Part shown: positions 8,702 to 18,463 of the stretch, one piece after another
Layout: each line of letters begins with the position of its first letter
Position numbering within the stretch: position 1 is the first letter of the stretch
Assembly (NCBI GenBank): GCA_029213265.1
Contig: JARGNG010000004.1
Span: forward strand, 1 to 64,000
Reading direction: 5' to 3'
Length of the DNA stretch: 64,000 bases
From: Verrucomicrobiales bacterium
GTDB taxonomy: Bacteria > Verrucomicrobiota > Verrucomicrobiia > Verrucomicrobiales > DEV007
Position numbers and translations under genes: made by a program
Notes under the pieces: model-generated
Told to the model about the DNA's origin: nothing
Seen by the model: only the letters and a program-made list of their open reading frames with translations
The model's database searches: none

Positions 8702-9916
8702 ATGAGAATTGCTTTTTTGACCGCCGGCGGTATCGCCCCCTGTCTCTCCGCTTCGATTGGAGGATTGATTGAACACTACAACGAGATCGCACCCGATGCT
8801 GATCTAATGGGATACTTGAATGGATATCAGGGGCTTCTCCTCGGCAATTCCTACCACTTCCCGAAGGAAGTCCGGAAGAATGCTTCCATCTTTTACAACT
8901 TCGGTGGCAGCCCGATTGGAAATAGCCGGGTCAAACTCACCAATGTCGATGATTGCACCAAGCGCGGACTAGTAAAGCCGGGAGAAGAACCTCTCAAGGT
9001 GGCGGCAGATCGCCTCGTCGCGGATGGAGTCCATATCCTGCACACGATTGGCGGCGACGACACGAACACAACGGCCGCTGACCTGGCCGCGTATCTTCAG
9101 GAGAATGGCTACGACCTCACCGTTGTCGGTCTTCCCAAGACGATCGACAACGACGTGTTCCCGATCAAACAAACCCTGGGAGCCTGGACTGCCGCTGAAC
9201 AAAGCGCCCGCTTTTTCCGCAACGTCGCCAACGAGAATACCACCAGTGCACGACAGCTCATCATTCACGAAGTGATGGGACGTCACTGCGGATGGCTCAC
9301 CGGACGTGCGGCCTACGAATATCACGAAAGCCTGCATCAATACGACTGGCTTCCCGAAGCTCTCCTTCACCAGATTCGCTGGGATGTGGATGCCGTGTGG
9401 GTTCCCGAAATGGAAATCGACCTGGAGGCGGAGACCGATCGTCTCAACGCGATGATGGACGAGCACGACAGTGTGAATATTTTCCTCAGCGAAGGAGCCG
9501 GTCTCGACAATGTCGTCGCGGAACTCAGTGCCCGGGGCAACGAACCTGAAAAAGATGCGTTCGGCCACTATCGGCTCGACGAAGTCAATGTCGGTCAATG
9601 GTTCGCAAAACAGCTCAAGGAAAAACTCGGCGCTGAAAAAGTGCTTATTCAGAAGAGCGGCTACTTCGCCCGAAGCGCAGCCCCCAATGCTGATGACCTC
9701 GAGTTGATCAAAGCCAGCGCGTTTCATGCCGCCGAATCTGCCCTTCGTGGTGAGAGTGGTGTAGCCGGACTCGACGAAGACAACGGCGATGTCATGAGCA
9801 CGATCGCCTTCCCCCGCATCGCCGGAGGCAAACCTTTCGACATCGATGAAAGCTGGTTCACCAACCTGCTCTCCGATATCAACCAGGCGAAGGGCAAGCG
9901 CATCGAGGCACATTGA
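8702..9916 (+). CDS. pfp: PPi-dependent 6-phosphofructokinase
   Basis: Phosphorylates fructose 6-phosphate with pyrophosphate (reversible), in glycolysis/gluconeogenesis, cytosol. The start at 8702 (MRIAFLTAGGIAPC) is the family N-terminus; the track ORF adds 59 unlikely residues. The protein has 404 residues. GGDDT at residues ~117-121 carries the Asp that replaces the Gly of ATP-dependent GGDGS enzymes, and PKTIDND at ~145-151 carries the Lys that goes with PPi use. MGRHCGWLTGRAAYEYH is the fructose-phosphate-binding segment. The dikinase PPDK lies 0.7 kb downstream on the same strand; together they form a PPi-based glycolytic pair. Confidence 0.93.
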   Translation: MRIAFLTAGGIAPCLSASIGGLIEHYNEIAPDADLMGYLNGYQGLLLGNSYHFPKEVRKNASIFYNFGGSPIGNSRVKLTNVDDCTKRGLVKPGEEPLKVAADRLVADGVHILHTIGGDDTNTTAADLAAYLQENGYDLTVVGLPKTIDNDVFPIKQTLGAWTAAEQSARFFRNVANENTTSARQLIIHEVMGRHCGWLTGRAAYEYHESLHQYDWLPEALLHQIRWDVDAVWVPEMEIDLEAETDRLNAMMDEHDSVNIFLSEGAGLDNVVAELSARGNEPEKDAFGHYRLDEVNVGQWFAKQLKEKLGAEKVLIQKSGYFARSAAPNADDLELIKASAFHAAESALRGESGVAGLDEDNGDVMSTIAFPRIAGGKPFDIDESWFTNLLSDINQAKGKRIEAH

Positions 9917-9986
9917 TCCGGCCTCCCTCACGGGAACACGCACCCCTCTTTAATCGACCACTCAACCGGGTTGACGGCATCGCTTC

Positions 9987-10412
9987 ATGGCGGAGAGATC
10001 GACGATCATTCAGCAGGCGCCGCTTCGGTTAATCGTTTCGCAGTGGAAGGATTTTCCGGACGGTACCGGGGAAGCGTTTGCCGAACTCGAATCGCATCTC
10101 GCAACGTTGAAGGGACGGAAGTTCTACGGTCTCGTCTACGAGACAGGATCCGGGATGACCTACTACGCCGGCCTCGTTCCTGACAGTGAAACCGAAGAGC
10201 AGCTTTTTGCCTCTCTTGGATTCACGATTCGTGAAGTCGCGGGAGGTTCTTGCGCGAGAAGAAAGCTGCTCAACTGGCGAACAAAAACCGATCAAATCGG
10301 AACCATAATCGAGTCGATGATCAGGGAGCACGGAATCGATCCGACACGCCCGCAGATGGAGTTTTATCGAAGCCTCGATGAACTCCACCTTCTCCTGCCT
10401 ATACCCTCTTGA
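9987..10412 (+). CDS. GyrI-like small-molecule-binding domain protein
   Basis: 141 residues resembling the GyrI/SbmC-like (effector-binding) domain, which binds hydrophobic or cationic ligands and is either fused to MerR/AraC regulators or free-standing as here. Features are an N-terminal beta strand (RLIVSQWKDFP), GKxYGLVYE-like strand, and a conserved ...GLVPDSE...GG.CARRKL region, then the MEFYRSLDE C-terminus. No DNA-binding domain. Family assignment is by overall pattern and moderately sure; ligand unknown. It lies between the phosphofructokinase and PPDK genes but with its own ~70-bp upstream gap. Confidence 0.65.
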   Translation: MAERSTIIQQAPLRLIVSQWKDFPDGTGEAFAELESHLATLKGRKFYGLVYETGSGMTYYAGLVPDSETEEQLFASLGFTIREVAGGSCARRKLLNWRTKTDQIGTIIESMIREHGIDPTRPQMEFYRSLDELHLLLPIPS

Positions 10413-10481
10413 AATTCACAATCCTCCCACGGTGCATTTCAACCCCCACATGCCCGAAGTATACGCCCCCTACGATCTAGG

Positions 10482-10509
10482 TTGACACCGCAAGAGGCTC
10501 GTTTACATT
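10482..10509 (+). promoter_or_regulatory. putative sigma-70 promoter of ppdK
   Basis: Consensus TTGACA, 16 bp, then TACATT (4 of 6). It lies ~150 bp before the chosen ATG at 10656, so the mRNA would have a long leader with an AAGGA 15 nt before the start. Confidence 0.4.
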
Positions 10510-10655
10510 CCGCCGCCTCCGCGCTGGGGCTGGCTCCTGCCGCGTTTTCCCGCACATTGTCAGCCAGTCAAACCTCTGACAGCGGGCGCTTCCGCACTAA
10601 CAAGTCACTAATCCATTTCCTAGAAAAGACAACCCAAGGAATCATCGAACCTATC

Positions 10656-13493
10656 ATGGCTACGAAGAAAACCGCAAAGAAGAAGGCATCATCGCGTGCC
10701 ACAAAGATGGTCTACTTTTTCGGAGGCGAAAAAGCAGACGGAAACGGCACCCAGAAAGCCCTCCTCGGAGGAAAAGGGGCAAACCTCGCCGAGATGGCGC
10801 TGATCGGACTTCCCGTTCCGGCCGGCTTCACCATCACAACGGAAGTTTGCACACACTACTATGAGAACGGACGCAAGTGGCCTTCCGATCTGCAGAACCA
10901 GATCGAGAAGAACATCAAGAAGACCGAGGCCGTCATGGGCGCCAAGTTCGGCGATCTTGAGAACCCGCTTCTTCTCTCGGTTCGTTCCGGAGCTCGTGAG
11001 TCGATGCCTGGAATGATGGACACGATCCTCAATCTCGGTATCAACGACGACGTTGTCGAGGCTCTCGCCTCCAAGGCTAACGACGAATCTTTCGCTTACG
11101 ACAGCTACCGCCGTTTCCTCCAGATGTATGGCGAGGTCGTCATGGGTGTGGAGCAGAAAGCAAGCGAGCACCACGATCCGTTCGAAGCGATTCTCGACAA
11201 GGCCAAGGCCAAAGAGAAAGTGGAGAATGACTCCGAGCTTTCTGTCGCCGCGCTCAAGGACATTGTGGCTCAATTCAAAAAGCTCATCAAGACTCGCACC
11301 GGCAAAGATTTCCCACAGGATCCTATGGCTCAGCTCCGGGGTGCAGTGGACGCTGTTTTCTCATCCTGGCAGAATGACCGTGCCAAGGTCTACCGCCAGA
11401 AGTATGGCATTCCCGCTGAGTGGGGAACCGCTGTGAACGTGCAGGCCATGGTATTCGGTAACACTGGAAAGACTTCCGGAACCGGAGTGGCTTTCACTCG
11501 CGACCCCGCTACTGGAGAGAATGTTTTCTACGGCGAGTATCTCATCGACGCGCAGGGCGAAGATGTGGTGGCTGGTGTCCGGACACCCAAGCAGGTCAAG
11601 CAGATGGCGAAGGACCTTCCTAGTTCCCACAAGCAGCTTCTCAAGATCCGCAAGGTTCTCGAAAGCCACTTCAAGGATGTGCAGGACATTGAGTTCACCA
11701 TCGAGAAAGGCAAACTCTGGATGCTTCAAACCCGTAACGGTAAGCGGACCGGTTTTGCTGCGGTGAACATCGCAGTGGACATGGTGAATGAGAAACTCAT
11801 CTCCAAGGAAACCGCTCTCCAGCGCATTCCTGCGGAAGATCTCAGTCACCTCCTCTCCCCCATTTTCGATGGACCTGAAGAGAAGAAGGCCAAGAAAGTC
11901 GGTTCCGGACTTCCCGCCGGACCTGGTGCTGCTTCCGGTCAGATCTACTTTACCGCGGAAGCTGCCGTAGCGGCCGCGGCCAAAGGACAGAAAGTCATTC
12001 TCACACGCCAGGAAACTTCTCCGGAAGACCTCCGCGGAATGATCGCTGCAGAAGGGATCCTCACGACTCGCGGTGGAGCTTCTTCGCACGCTGCTCTCGT
12101 CGCCCGTCAGATGGGTAAGATTTGCGTTTGTGGTGCTCACGACATGACCGTTGACTACAGCAAGAAGACTCTCACCGGTGGTGGAGTGACCTTGAAAGAG
12201 GGCGATTTCCTCTCTCTCAACGGATTCGTTGGAAGCATTTACGCAGGGGAGTTGAAGACAGCTCCTTCGCAGGTCATCCAGGCTCTCCTCGAAGGGAACG
12301 CGGCGGCCAAGCGCAGCCAGAGTTACAAGAAGTATGACCAGCTCATCAAGTGGGCTGACCAGTATCGCAAGCTCGGTGTCCGCACCAACTCCGATACGCC
12401 CGGTCAGGTCAAAAACGCGATCGCATTCGGAGCAGAAGGCATCGGTCTCACCCGGACCGAGCATATGTTCTTCGAAGGCAACCGAATCGATGCGGTTCGC
12501 CAGATGATTCTCGCAGAGGACAACGCAGGTCGTGCCAAGGCGCTGAAGAAGCTTCTTCCCTACCAGAAGAAAGACTTTACCGGCATCTTCGAAGCACTGG
12601 ACGGTCGCCCTGCCACCATCCGCCTTCTCGATCCGCCTCTCCACGAGTTCATCGGTACGATGACTTCGCAGCAGATCAAAGAGCTCGCCAAGAAACTCAA
12701 AGTCTCGCCGGCTTTCATTAATCGGCGTATCAACGAGCTTCACGAGGAAAACCCGATGCTTGGTCACCGTGGTTGCCGCCTTGGAATCGTATATCCTGAA
12801 ATCACGAAGATGCAGGCCACTGCAATACTCGAAGCTGCTGTTGAAGTTGGCAAGAAAGCCAAGAACAAACCTCAGCCTGAGATCATGGTTCCACTCGTAG
12901 CCTATGCTAAAGAGCTCGAGCTTCAGAAAGCAGTCATCGACGAAGCGGCTGCTGAAGTACGCCTCAAGTATGGTCTCAAAAAGAGCGAACTGAAATATCA
13001 GGTCGGAACCATGATCGAGATTCCGCGTGCCGCACTTACGGCAAACGAAGTCGCCGAGCATGCCCAGTTCTTCAGCTTCGGAACGAACGACCTCACGCAA
13101 ACCGGCCTCGGCTTGTCCCGTGATGACTCCAGTTCTTTCCTTCCTGCTTATCAGGATGCGGAAGTGGTGAACAACAACCCGTTCTCTCAGCTTGACCAGA
13201 CCGGTGTTGGCCAGCTCGTTGAAATCGGTGTCGAAAAAGGACGCTCTGCAAAGCCGAAGCTCAAGGTTGGTATTTGTGGTGAGCACGGCGGCGACCCCGA
13301 GTCGGTGAAGTTTTGTCACCGCACAGGTCTCAACTACGTCAGCTGTAGCCCGTTCCGAATTCCGATCGCGAAACTCGCTGCTGCCCAGGCTGCCCTCGAA
13401 GACGCTCCGGCACCGAAGAAGAAGGCCACCAAGAAGAAGACGGTTGCTAAGAAAAAGACGGCGACCAAGAAGAAGACAGCACGGAAGAAGTAA
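10656..13493 (+). CDS. ppdK: pyruvate, phosphate dikinase with lysine-rich tails
   Basis: Interconverts pyruvate + ATP + Pi and PEP + AMP + PPi, cytosolic. I start at 10656 ([10 protein letters not shown]); the track start is 58 codons upstream in non-conserved sequence. The 945-residue protein has the ATP-grasp domain ([20 protein letters not shown] near the start), the swivelling phosphohistidine domain ([18 protein letters not shown], His at ~478) and the PEP-binding TIM barrel ending [14 protein letters not shown] and [20 protein letters not shown]. Beyond the normal ends it carries a Lys/Ala/Ser N-tail of ~17 residues and a C-tail of ~28 residues made of repeated KKK(A/T) units. It probably works with the PPi-dependent phosphofructokinase upstream, supplying or consuming PPi. 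Confidence 0.96.
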   Translation: MATKKTAKKKASSRATKMVYFFGGEKADGNGTQKALLGGKGANLAEMALIGLPVPAGFTITTEVCTHYYENGRKWPSDLQNQIEKNIKKTEAVMGAKFGDLENPLLLSVRSGARESMPGMMDTILNLGINDDVVEALASKANDESFAYDSYRRFLQMYGEVVMGVEQKASEHHDPFEAILDKAKAKEKVENDSELSVAALKDIVAQFKKLIKTRTGKDFPQDPMAQLRGAVDAVFSSWQNDRAKVYRQKYGIPAEWGTAVNVQAMVFGNTGKTSGTGVAFTRDPATGENVFYGEYLIDAQGEDVVAGVRTPKQVKQMAKDLPSSHKQLLKIRKVLESHFKDVQDIEFTIEKGKLWMLQTRNGKRTGFAAVNIAVDMVNEKLISKETALQRIPAEDLSHLLSPIFDGPEEKKAKKVGSGLPAGPGAASGQIYFTAEAAVAAAAKGQKVILTRQETSPEDLRGMIAAEGILTTRGGASSHAALVARQMGKICVCGAHDMTVDYSKKTLTGGGVTLKEGDFLSLNGFVGSIYAGELKTAPSQVIQALLEGNAAAKRSQSYKKYDQLIKWADQYRKLGVRTNSDTPGQVKNAIAFGAEGIGLTRTEHMFFEGNRIDAVRQMILAEDNAGRAKALKKLLPYQKKDFTGIFEALDGRPATIRLLDPPLHEFIGTMTSQQIKELAKKLKVSPAFINRRINELHEENPMLGHRGCRLGIVYPEITKMQATAILEAAVEVGKKAKNKPQPEIMVPLVAYAKELELQKAVIDEAAAEVRLKYGLKKSELKYQVGTMIEIPRAALTANEVAEHAQFFSFGTNDLTQTGLGLSRDDSSSFLPAYQDAEVVNNNPFSQLDQTGVGQLVEIGVEKGRSAKPKLKVGICGEHGGDPESVKFCHRTGLNYVSCSPFRIPIAKLAAAQAALEDAPAPKKKATKKKTVAKKKTATKKKTARKK

Positions 13494-13511
13494 ATTCTTC
13501 TCTCATCGAAG

Positions 13512-13528
13512 CGTCTCCGTAAGAGACG
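13512..13528 (+). other. small hairpin after ppdK
   Basis: CGTCTC / GAGACG, 6-bp stem with a 5-nt loop, between the ppdK stop and the terminator hairpin. It may add to termination or protect the mRNA 3' end. Confidence 0.4.
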
Positions 13529-13538
13529 TTACTTTCCG

Positions 13539-13568
13539 AAAGGGCGGACCGAAAGGGCCGCCCTTTTT
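13539..13568 (+). terminator. rho-independent terminator of ppdK
   Basis: Perfect 9-bp stem AAAGGGCGG / CCGCCCTTT, 10-nt loop, followed directly by a T-run (ccctttttcg). It ends the transcription unit of ppdK. Confidence 0.85.
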
Positions 13569-13613
13569 CGTGCCGTAAACGAAAATGGATATCCGGGCAT
13601 TTCTACGCAGGGA

Positions 13614-14468
13614 TTGACTCAGCCGGGCTCAATCTGTTGGATGGCGCTTTCCCTCTCCATGTTTTCTCCATCGACTCCCCTTGCGATCCTGATTGCACTC
13701 ATCGAGTTCCCCTTACTTCTCCATGCCGGGCCCGATTCCCGACTGATGGAGGAGGCACGCCAGCGAGCGGCCCGAATGGGAGAGATGATCATGGGCCAAC
13801 GCCTGACTTCCGTAGTGAGCGAGTTTGAGAAACCGGACGGATCTCGAGCGTTTGAGCTCGTCTCAATGAAACGCGAAGGAGAAATGATCCTGCAACGGGG
13901 CGGAAAGGTAATGAACCAACCGATCCAACAGGATCCGGGTGAACCGGCCGAAGGTGAATTCAGCCGCATCAGTCTCTTTCATCACGAAGGCAAAATTTAT
14001 GTGAAAGAGGAAATGAGTTCGAACTTACAGGGACGCAGCGAAAAGCTGCTCCCGTTCGAAGGCACCTACGAAGCGGTGGTTGTGGAAGGAAGCTGGGAAG
14101 GATATGAAAAAGGGGGAAAGCTCGTCCTTCGCCTCTGTGCGGATTGCAGGAAGCGCTACGCCTCCGACATCGACGAATACCTGAGCAGTCCGGATCGGCT
14201 CTCCGCGGTCGAGAAACAGATTCGGAAAGACTACCTCGCAATGCATGAGCGAATCTTCGAAAAGGAATCCTCAAACACCACTCCCGAAGCGAAACGGATT
14301 CGGGAACAATTCCCCGCGATTCGTTACCTCATTCAAAATGCTTCGATCGCCATTGCCGTCAGCCAGTCCGGACAGGAGTCGGTCACCTACACCGTCCACG
14401 GCGACAAGATGACAACGAAGGTTGGAAAGTCGAGCTCCGAGACCCGATTCCACATGTCGCTCCCATGA
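13614..14468 (+). CDS. secreted protein of unknown function
   Basis: Unrecognised protein of up to 284 residues. Several ATGs are possible; the one at 13659 (MFSPSTPLAILIALI) gives the tidiest signal peptide, ending near LLHAGPDS. The mature part starts with a Met-rich amphipathic helix (ARMGEMIMGQRL) and includes a single CxxC (CADCRKRY) in the middle. It is probably periplasmic. No operon partner; the next gene starts ~200 bp downstream. The 14.47-14.66 kb gap shows nothing clear. Confidence 0.6.
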   Translation: MTQPGSICWMALSLSMFSPSTPLAILIALIEFPLLLHAGPDSRLMEEARQRAARMGEMIMGQRLTSVVSEFEKPDGSRAFELVSMKREGEMILQRGGKVMNQPIQQDPGEPAEGEFSRISLFHHEGKIYVKEEMSSNLQGRSEKLLPFEGTYEAVVVEGSWEGYEKGGKLVLRLCADCRKRYASDIDEYLSSPDRLSAVEKQIRKDYLAMHERIFEKESSNTTPEAKRIREQFPAIRYLIQNASIAIAVSQSGQESVTYTVHGDKMTTKVGKSSSETRFHMSLP

Positions 14469-14665
14469 GCCGCGTTCCTTCGCCCCCTCCCTGCTTTCCC
14501 GCGCGCCTCTTCACAGCCCTGCTTTCCGGGACCGTTCCTTCTTTTGGTGAGATCGGACTTCACCCGACAATGGGAGACGGCGGAAAGCGGTAATGCCGAC
14601 AGCGATCATGTTTGTATTCGAGTTGCAAACGAAGGCTACCTATCTGAAACTCTGCCGCAAGCCTC

Positions 14666-15037
14666 ATGAAAAAACTCACTTACATCTGTTCCATCCTTCT
14701 TATTCTCCTCGGCGCACTTGGCTATTTTGCCTGGGAGGCGCTGGGAGCATCCAAGCAGTCGATCACGGCGGCCATTCCTGCCTTTGTCGGAATTCTCATG
14801 CTCATCGGAGGGCTTGTTGCCAACAAGAATCACATGGCGGGAATGCACATTGCTGTGCTGTTCTCCCTGCTCGGCGCCATCGCAGGACTGGGACGACTGA
14901 TTCCATCGGCCATTAAGGGCTCTCTCGACTGGGGCGCGACATCGACGCTTCTCATTCTCGGGATGACTTTGATTTGCGCCTACTACACCGTCATGGCGGT
15001 TCGCTCGTTTATTGCCGCGCGCAAAGCACGGGGGTAG
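14666..15037 (+). CDS. small four-helix inner-membrane protein
   Basis: 123 residues with four predicted membrane helices: residues ~5-24, ~36-52, ~61-80 and ~92-115, joined by very short loops, ending in a basic tail (RSFIAARKARG), which suggests a cytoplasmic C-terminus. It resembles small TMEM14-like or general hypothetical membrane proteins only in topology. Function unknown. It precedes the TonB-dependent receptor by ~150 bp, a gap that holds a likely Fur box, so it is probably not in the same transcription unit. Confidence 0.65.
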   Translation: MKKLTYICSILLILLGALGYFAWEALGASKQSITAAIPAFVGILMLIGGLVANKNHMAGMHIAVLFSLLGAIAGLGRLIPSAIKGSLDWGATSTLLILGMTLICAYYTVMAVRSFIAARKARG

Positions 15038-15147
15038 CAGGACACGTAAGTTTTTCTCCCCGCCGGGCGTGGTTTCGAAAGTTCCACGACTTCCGCAGCT
15101 GCCTGATCCTCGCCTCCCACAAAAAAGTCTCATTTTTCATTTGCTAT

Positions 15148-15162
15148 TGAGATTGTGTCTCA
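15148..15162 (+). promoter_or_regulatory. putative Fur box before the FecA-like receptor
   Basis: TGAGATTGTGTCTCA: TGAGA and TCTCA arms around 5 bp, resembling the 7-1-7 Fur consensus TGAGAATnATTCTCA. It lies 30 bp before the receptor ATG at 15192. Confidence 0.55.
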
Positions 15163-15191
15163 CTATCGGTAATCATAGCCTACGAATACCC

Positions 15192-17594
15192 ATGCAACCG
15201 CGTTTGATCACTCCATGTCTTACTCTGCTTCTGGCAACCGTCCTGATTGCCCTTGGCCTCACTCAATCTCCGGCGCAAGATGAAACCACCAACTCCGGGC
15301 CGATCATCGATGATGCGACCGGAGAGTTGGACATGACGATCGTAACGTCGACACCCGAACCACCCCGCGCCGCTCCCGAGCAAACCGTTCGACGCGCGAC
15401 CACCACCCGCCCCGTCGAGGTCGAAGTCTACGATACGATCGACCCGGAAATCATTGCCGGAGGCGCAGAGGAAATTTTTACTCTTCCCGGGTCCGGATTT
15501 TTCCTGACGGCCGGTGATATCCGTGACCAGAACTACACCAACGTAAATCGCGTCCTCGCAAAAGTACCCGGCGTCTACGTTCGCGAAGAGGATGGTGCTG
15601 GTCTTTTCCCCAACATCTCGATTCGTGGTGTCGACGGAACACGTTCCGAAAAAATCACGGTCATGGAAGACGGGATCCTCCAGGCTCCTGCCCCCTATGC
15701 CTCTCCCAGTGCCTACTATTCACCAAACGTGGCGCGCATGGCCGGCGTGGAGGTTCTCAAAGGATCCAGTCAGATCGCCTACGGTCCACACACCACCGGT
15801 GGTGTGATCAATTACCTTTCCACTCCGATTCCCGAGCAGGAGCAATTCTATCTTCGCTCCACCTACGGAAGCAACAACACCGTCCAGACCCATTCCCACT
15901 ACGGAAACATGATCGAAACGGAGAATGGCCGAATCGGGTATCTCGCGGAAATCTTCTACAAACGTTCCGATGGATTCCGCACCATCGATCCGGGCATTGG
16001 AATTCCGCAATCCGACAGCACGGGCTATGCCGTGATCGAACCGATGATCAAATTCTCCTGGGAGCCGAATACGGCAATCGATCAAAAACTGGAATTCAAA
16101 TACGGCTTCTCCGACGTCGATGCTGATGAAACCTATCTCGGATTGACGGAGGCCGATTTCCGCGCCAACCCCTATCGTCGCTATGCCGGAAGCTTTCTCG
16201 ACAACATCCAGACCCAGCAGCATCGCACCTATCTGAAACACAGCATGGCGCTGACGGATGATCTCGATGTGCAGGTCGCCGGCTACTACAATCAGTTTGA
16301 GCGCGACTGGTTTAAGATTCGCCAGGTGAACGGAAGCTCTCTTCACACCACACTCGGCCCGACCGGAGTCGCGGCGGATCTGAGAACTCTCCGCGGACTT
16401 GCCCCCGGAACGCTCGGCTATCGCCACAACGCCCGCAGTTACGAATCGTATGGCATTCAGTTTTCCGGTGAATACCGGATCGACACCGACACGATCGATC
16501 ACACCCTCTCCTTCGGCGTTCGCGAACACAAAGACAACATCCGGCGATTTCAAGAGAACACGGACGTAATCATCGGCGGCGCCACTCCCATCATCCGTGA
16601 GTTCGGTCCCGGTAGTGGTGGCAACCGTCTCGAGGAGGCTGATGCCACTTCCTTCTGGATTCAGGACTCTCTTGAAATTGGAAAGCTGACTCTCACTCCC
16701 GGTGTTCGGCACGAGCGGGTGGAACTGCACAACACCGACTTCCAGTCCGATGCGACCAACACACCAACTGGAATCTTCAACGGCGAAACGGACTGGTGGG
16801 TCGCCGGTATCGGGGCAAACTTTGAAATCGATGTGAACAACTCCGTTTTCGGTGGAGTGCACGAAGGGGTTTCGGTTCCCTCTCCCCGCTCCATTCTCCA
16901 AAGCAATGTCGGATTGGAGGAAAGCCTTTCCTACGAACTCGGGTTTCGTCATCAAAGCGAAAACCTGAACCTCGAGTTAGCCGGTTTCGTGACCGACTTC
17001 GACAACATCATTTCCACCTCTGCCGGGCTCGGACAGGGCACCACACAAAACGCGGGAACCGGAAAAGTCTCCGGGATCGAAGCTCTCGTTGGATGGGATC
17101 CTTTCCAGGATCGCACCACTCGCCTTCCCATGTTCCTCAGTGCCACCTGGACGGACACGCAACTCGACCAGGCTCTCACAGCAGGCGGAGGTGAGGACAT
17201 CTACGGGGACGGAGCCGGTGGGCCCGGAATGGCAGGGGCCATGCTCCCCTACATCCCCGAGTGGAAAATCGCAGCGGGAATCGGGGTGGAAACGGATACC
17301 TGGGGAGTGGACCTGACGAGTACTTACATCAGCGACACATTTGGAACCGCGCTCAACTCGCCCGTCCCGGTGACCTCCTCCCGTCAGGGGCAAATCGACG
17401 GCGGTGTCATTTTTGACCTCGGCGCCTACTACCAGATCAACGACCGGACGAAGTTCATCGGAGGAATTCACAACGTCTTCGAGGAAGTCATGGTGGTGAG
17501 CCGGATTCCGGAAGGTCCCCGGGCAAATGCCCCCCGCGAGTTTTATGTCGGACTGGAAATTCTCTGGGAGAAACCGGGCACCTACACCAAGTAG
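15192..17594 (+). CDS. TonB-dependent receptor, FecA-like
   Basis: Outer-membrane transporter, probably for a ferric chelate. The ATG at 15192 opens a signal peptide (MQPRLITPCLTLLLATV...); the track ORF adds 60 residues. From there it has 800 residues. The plug domain reads LAKVPGVYVREEDGAGLFPN, SIRGVDGTRSEKITVMEDG and VEVLKGSSQIAYGPHTTGGVIN, matching the FecA branch. A beta-barrel follows to the end; the final strand (FYVGLEILW) is followed by a short polar extension, which is unusual for barrels that normally end in an aromatic. The likely energising TonB operon lies immediately downstream. A Fur-box-like palindrome upstream supports iron regulation; the exact ligand is not determined. Confidence 0.9.
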   Translation: MQPRLITPCLTLLLATVLIALGLTQSPAQDETTNSGPIIDDATGELDMTIVTSTPEPPRAAPEQTVRRATTTRPVEVEVYDTIDPEIIAGGAEEIFTLPGSGFFLTAGDIRDQNYTNVNRVLAKVPGVYVREEDGAGLFPNISIRGVDGTRSEKITVMEDGILQAPAPYASPSAYYSPNVARMAGVEVLKGSSQIAYGPHTTGGVINYLSTPIPEQEQFYLRSTYGSNNTVQTHSHYGNMIETENGRIGYLAEIFYKRSDGFRTIDPGIGIPQSDSTGYAVIEPMIKFSWEPNTAIDQKLEFKYGFSDVDADETYLGLTEADFRANPYRRYAGSFLDNIQTQQHRTYLKHSMALTDDLDVQVAGYYNQFERDWFKIRQVNGSSLHTTLGPTGVAADLRTLRGLAPGTLGYRHNARSYESYGIQFSGEYRIDTDTIDHTLSFGVREHKDNIRRFQENTDVIIGGATPIIREFGPGSGGNRLEEADATSFWIQDSLEIGKLTLTPGVRHERVELHNTDFQSDATNTPTGIFNGETDWWVAGIGANFEIDVNNSVFGGVHEGVSVPSPRSILQSNVGLEESLSYELGFRHQSENLNLELAGFVTDFDNIISTSAGLGQGTTQNAGTGKVSGIEALVGWDPFQDRTTRLPMFLSATWTDTQLDQALTAGGGEDIYGDGAGGPGMAGAMLPYIPEWKIAAGIGVETDTWGVDLTSTYISDTFGTALNSPVPVTSSRQGQIDGGVIFDLGAYYQINDRTKFIGGIHNVFEEVMVVSRIPEGPRANAPREFYVGLEILWEKPGTYTK

Positions 17595-17612
17595 CAATCC
17601 CCGCTAAAGAAG

Positions 17613-17648
17613 ACTCTCCTGACCGCACTTGGCTGGCAGGAGAGTTTG
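17613..17648 (+). terminator. hairpin terminator between receptor and TonB operon
   Basis: Stem ACTCTCCTG / CAGGAGAGT with a 15-nt loop, followed by only TTT. The short T tract makes it a weak terminator, so partial read-through into the TonB operon is possible. Confidence 0.6.
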
Positions 17649-17689
17649 CCATTTGCCCGGAGAGGCGCATTCTTTCCCACTACCTGCCC

Positions 17690-18463
17690 ATGTTGAAACA
17701 CTTCTTCATCGCCGTCACCCTGACTACGCTTGGCTTTCCGGCTTTTGCCCAGGAGGAGTCGCTGCCTGATGGAGAGGTCGTGAAAGCGGAGTTGCAGGAA
17801 TGGGTGAACGTCAAACAGGCGATCAGCAAAGAGCGTTCGGACTGGGAAGCGGAGAAGGAGATGCTTTCGGATCTCAATTCCATTCGCGAAAAAGAGATTA
17901 CGCAACTCAACGAGTTCATTGAGGCCGCCGGAGAGCGCATTACCGAAGTCGATGAAAAGCGATCCGGGTTTTCGGACGAGGAGAAATCGCTCAAAGACTG
18001 GCGCCGACAGCTTGAATCCAGGGTGACCGCGTTGGAGAAACAGATTCGTCCTCTCCTGACTCGACTCCCCCCACCCCTTCGTGAAAAGGTCGCCGAAGCG
18101 GTGCTCCGATTGGAGACACCCGATGCATCGGTCCCCCTGCAAAATCGCACCAGAGATGTACTTCTGGTGCTCCAGGCCACTCTCGAGTTTCAAAACGCCC
18201 TCACCCTCGACGGCGATGTTCGCGAGATCGAAGGGGAACGCCGCGAAATCGACATTCTCTACCTGGGCCTGACCCAGGCTTGGTATGCCGACAAAACGGG
18301 ATCGTTTGGCGGACTTGGCAGGGTTACCGAAACCGGCTGGGAATGGATCGAGGAAAACCGCCTTGCCCCGCGCATTCGAAAGGTCATCGAGATGCAGCAA
18401 CGCTCCCTTCCTCCCGAGTTTGTGGAGTTGCCCGTTCTCAATGGAAATGAGGTGGCGAAATGA
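17690..18463 (+). CDS. DUF3450 family periplasmic coiled-coil protein
   Basis: First gene of the TonB operon. Signal peptide to ~residue 20 (GFPAFAQEE), then a long coiled coil (residues ~30-125, e.g. EITQLNEFIEAAGERI) and a compact C-terminal part containing LGLTQAWYADKTG.FGGLG, a DUF3450 hallmark. In marine Gammaproteobacteria this family is encoded next to TtpC-type TonB systems. Its molecular job is unproven; a periplasmic link between the motor and TonB is a reasonable inference. Stop overlaps the next start (ATGA). Confidence 0.85.
   Translation: MLKHFFIAVTLTTLGFPAFAQEESLPDGEVVKAELQEWVNVKQAISKERSDWEAEKEMLSDLNSIREKEITQLNEFIEAAGERITEVDEKRSGFSDEEKSLKDWRRQLESRVTALEKQIRPLLTRLPPPLREKVAEAVLRLETPDASVPLQNRTRDVLLVLQATLEFQNALTLDGDVREIEGERREIDILYLGLTQAWYADKTGSFGGLGRVTETGWEWIEENRLAPRIRKVIEMQQRSLPPEFVELPVLNGNEVAK

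Noticed and set aside
9963-9973. CAACC-G-GGTTG palindrome before the GyrI-like gene
   Set aside because: Only 5-bp arms; expected by chance in a window this size.
11361-13319. 652-residue minus-strand ORF
   Set aside because: Lies entirely opposite ppdK; long antisense frames are common in GC-rich genes and no motif is seen.
15720-16955. 411-residue minus-strand ORF
   Set aside because: Antisense to the TonB-dependent receptor, whose plug motifs are unambiguous.
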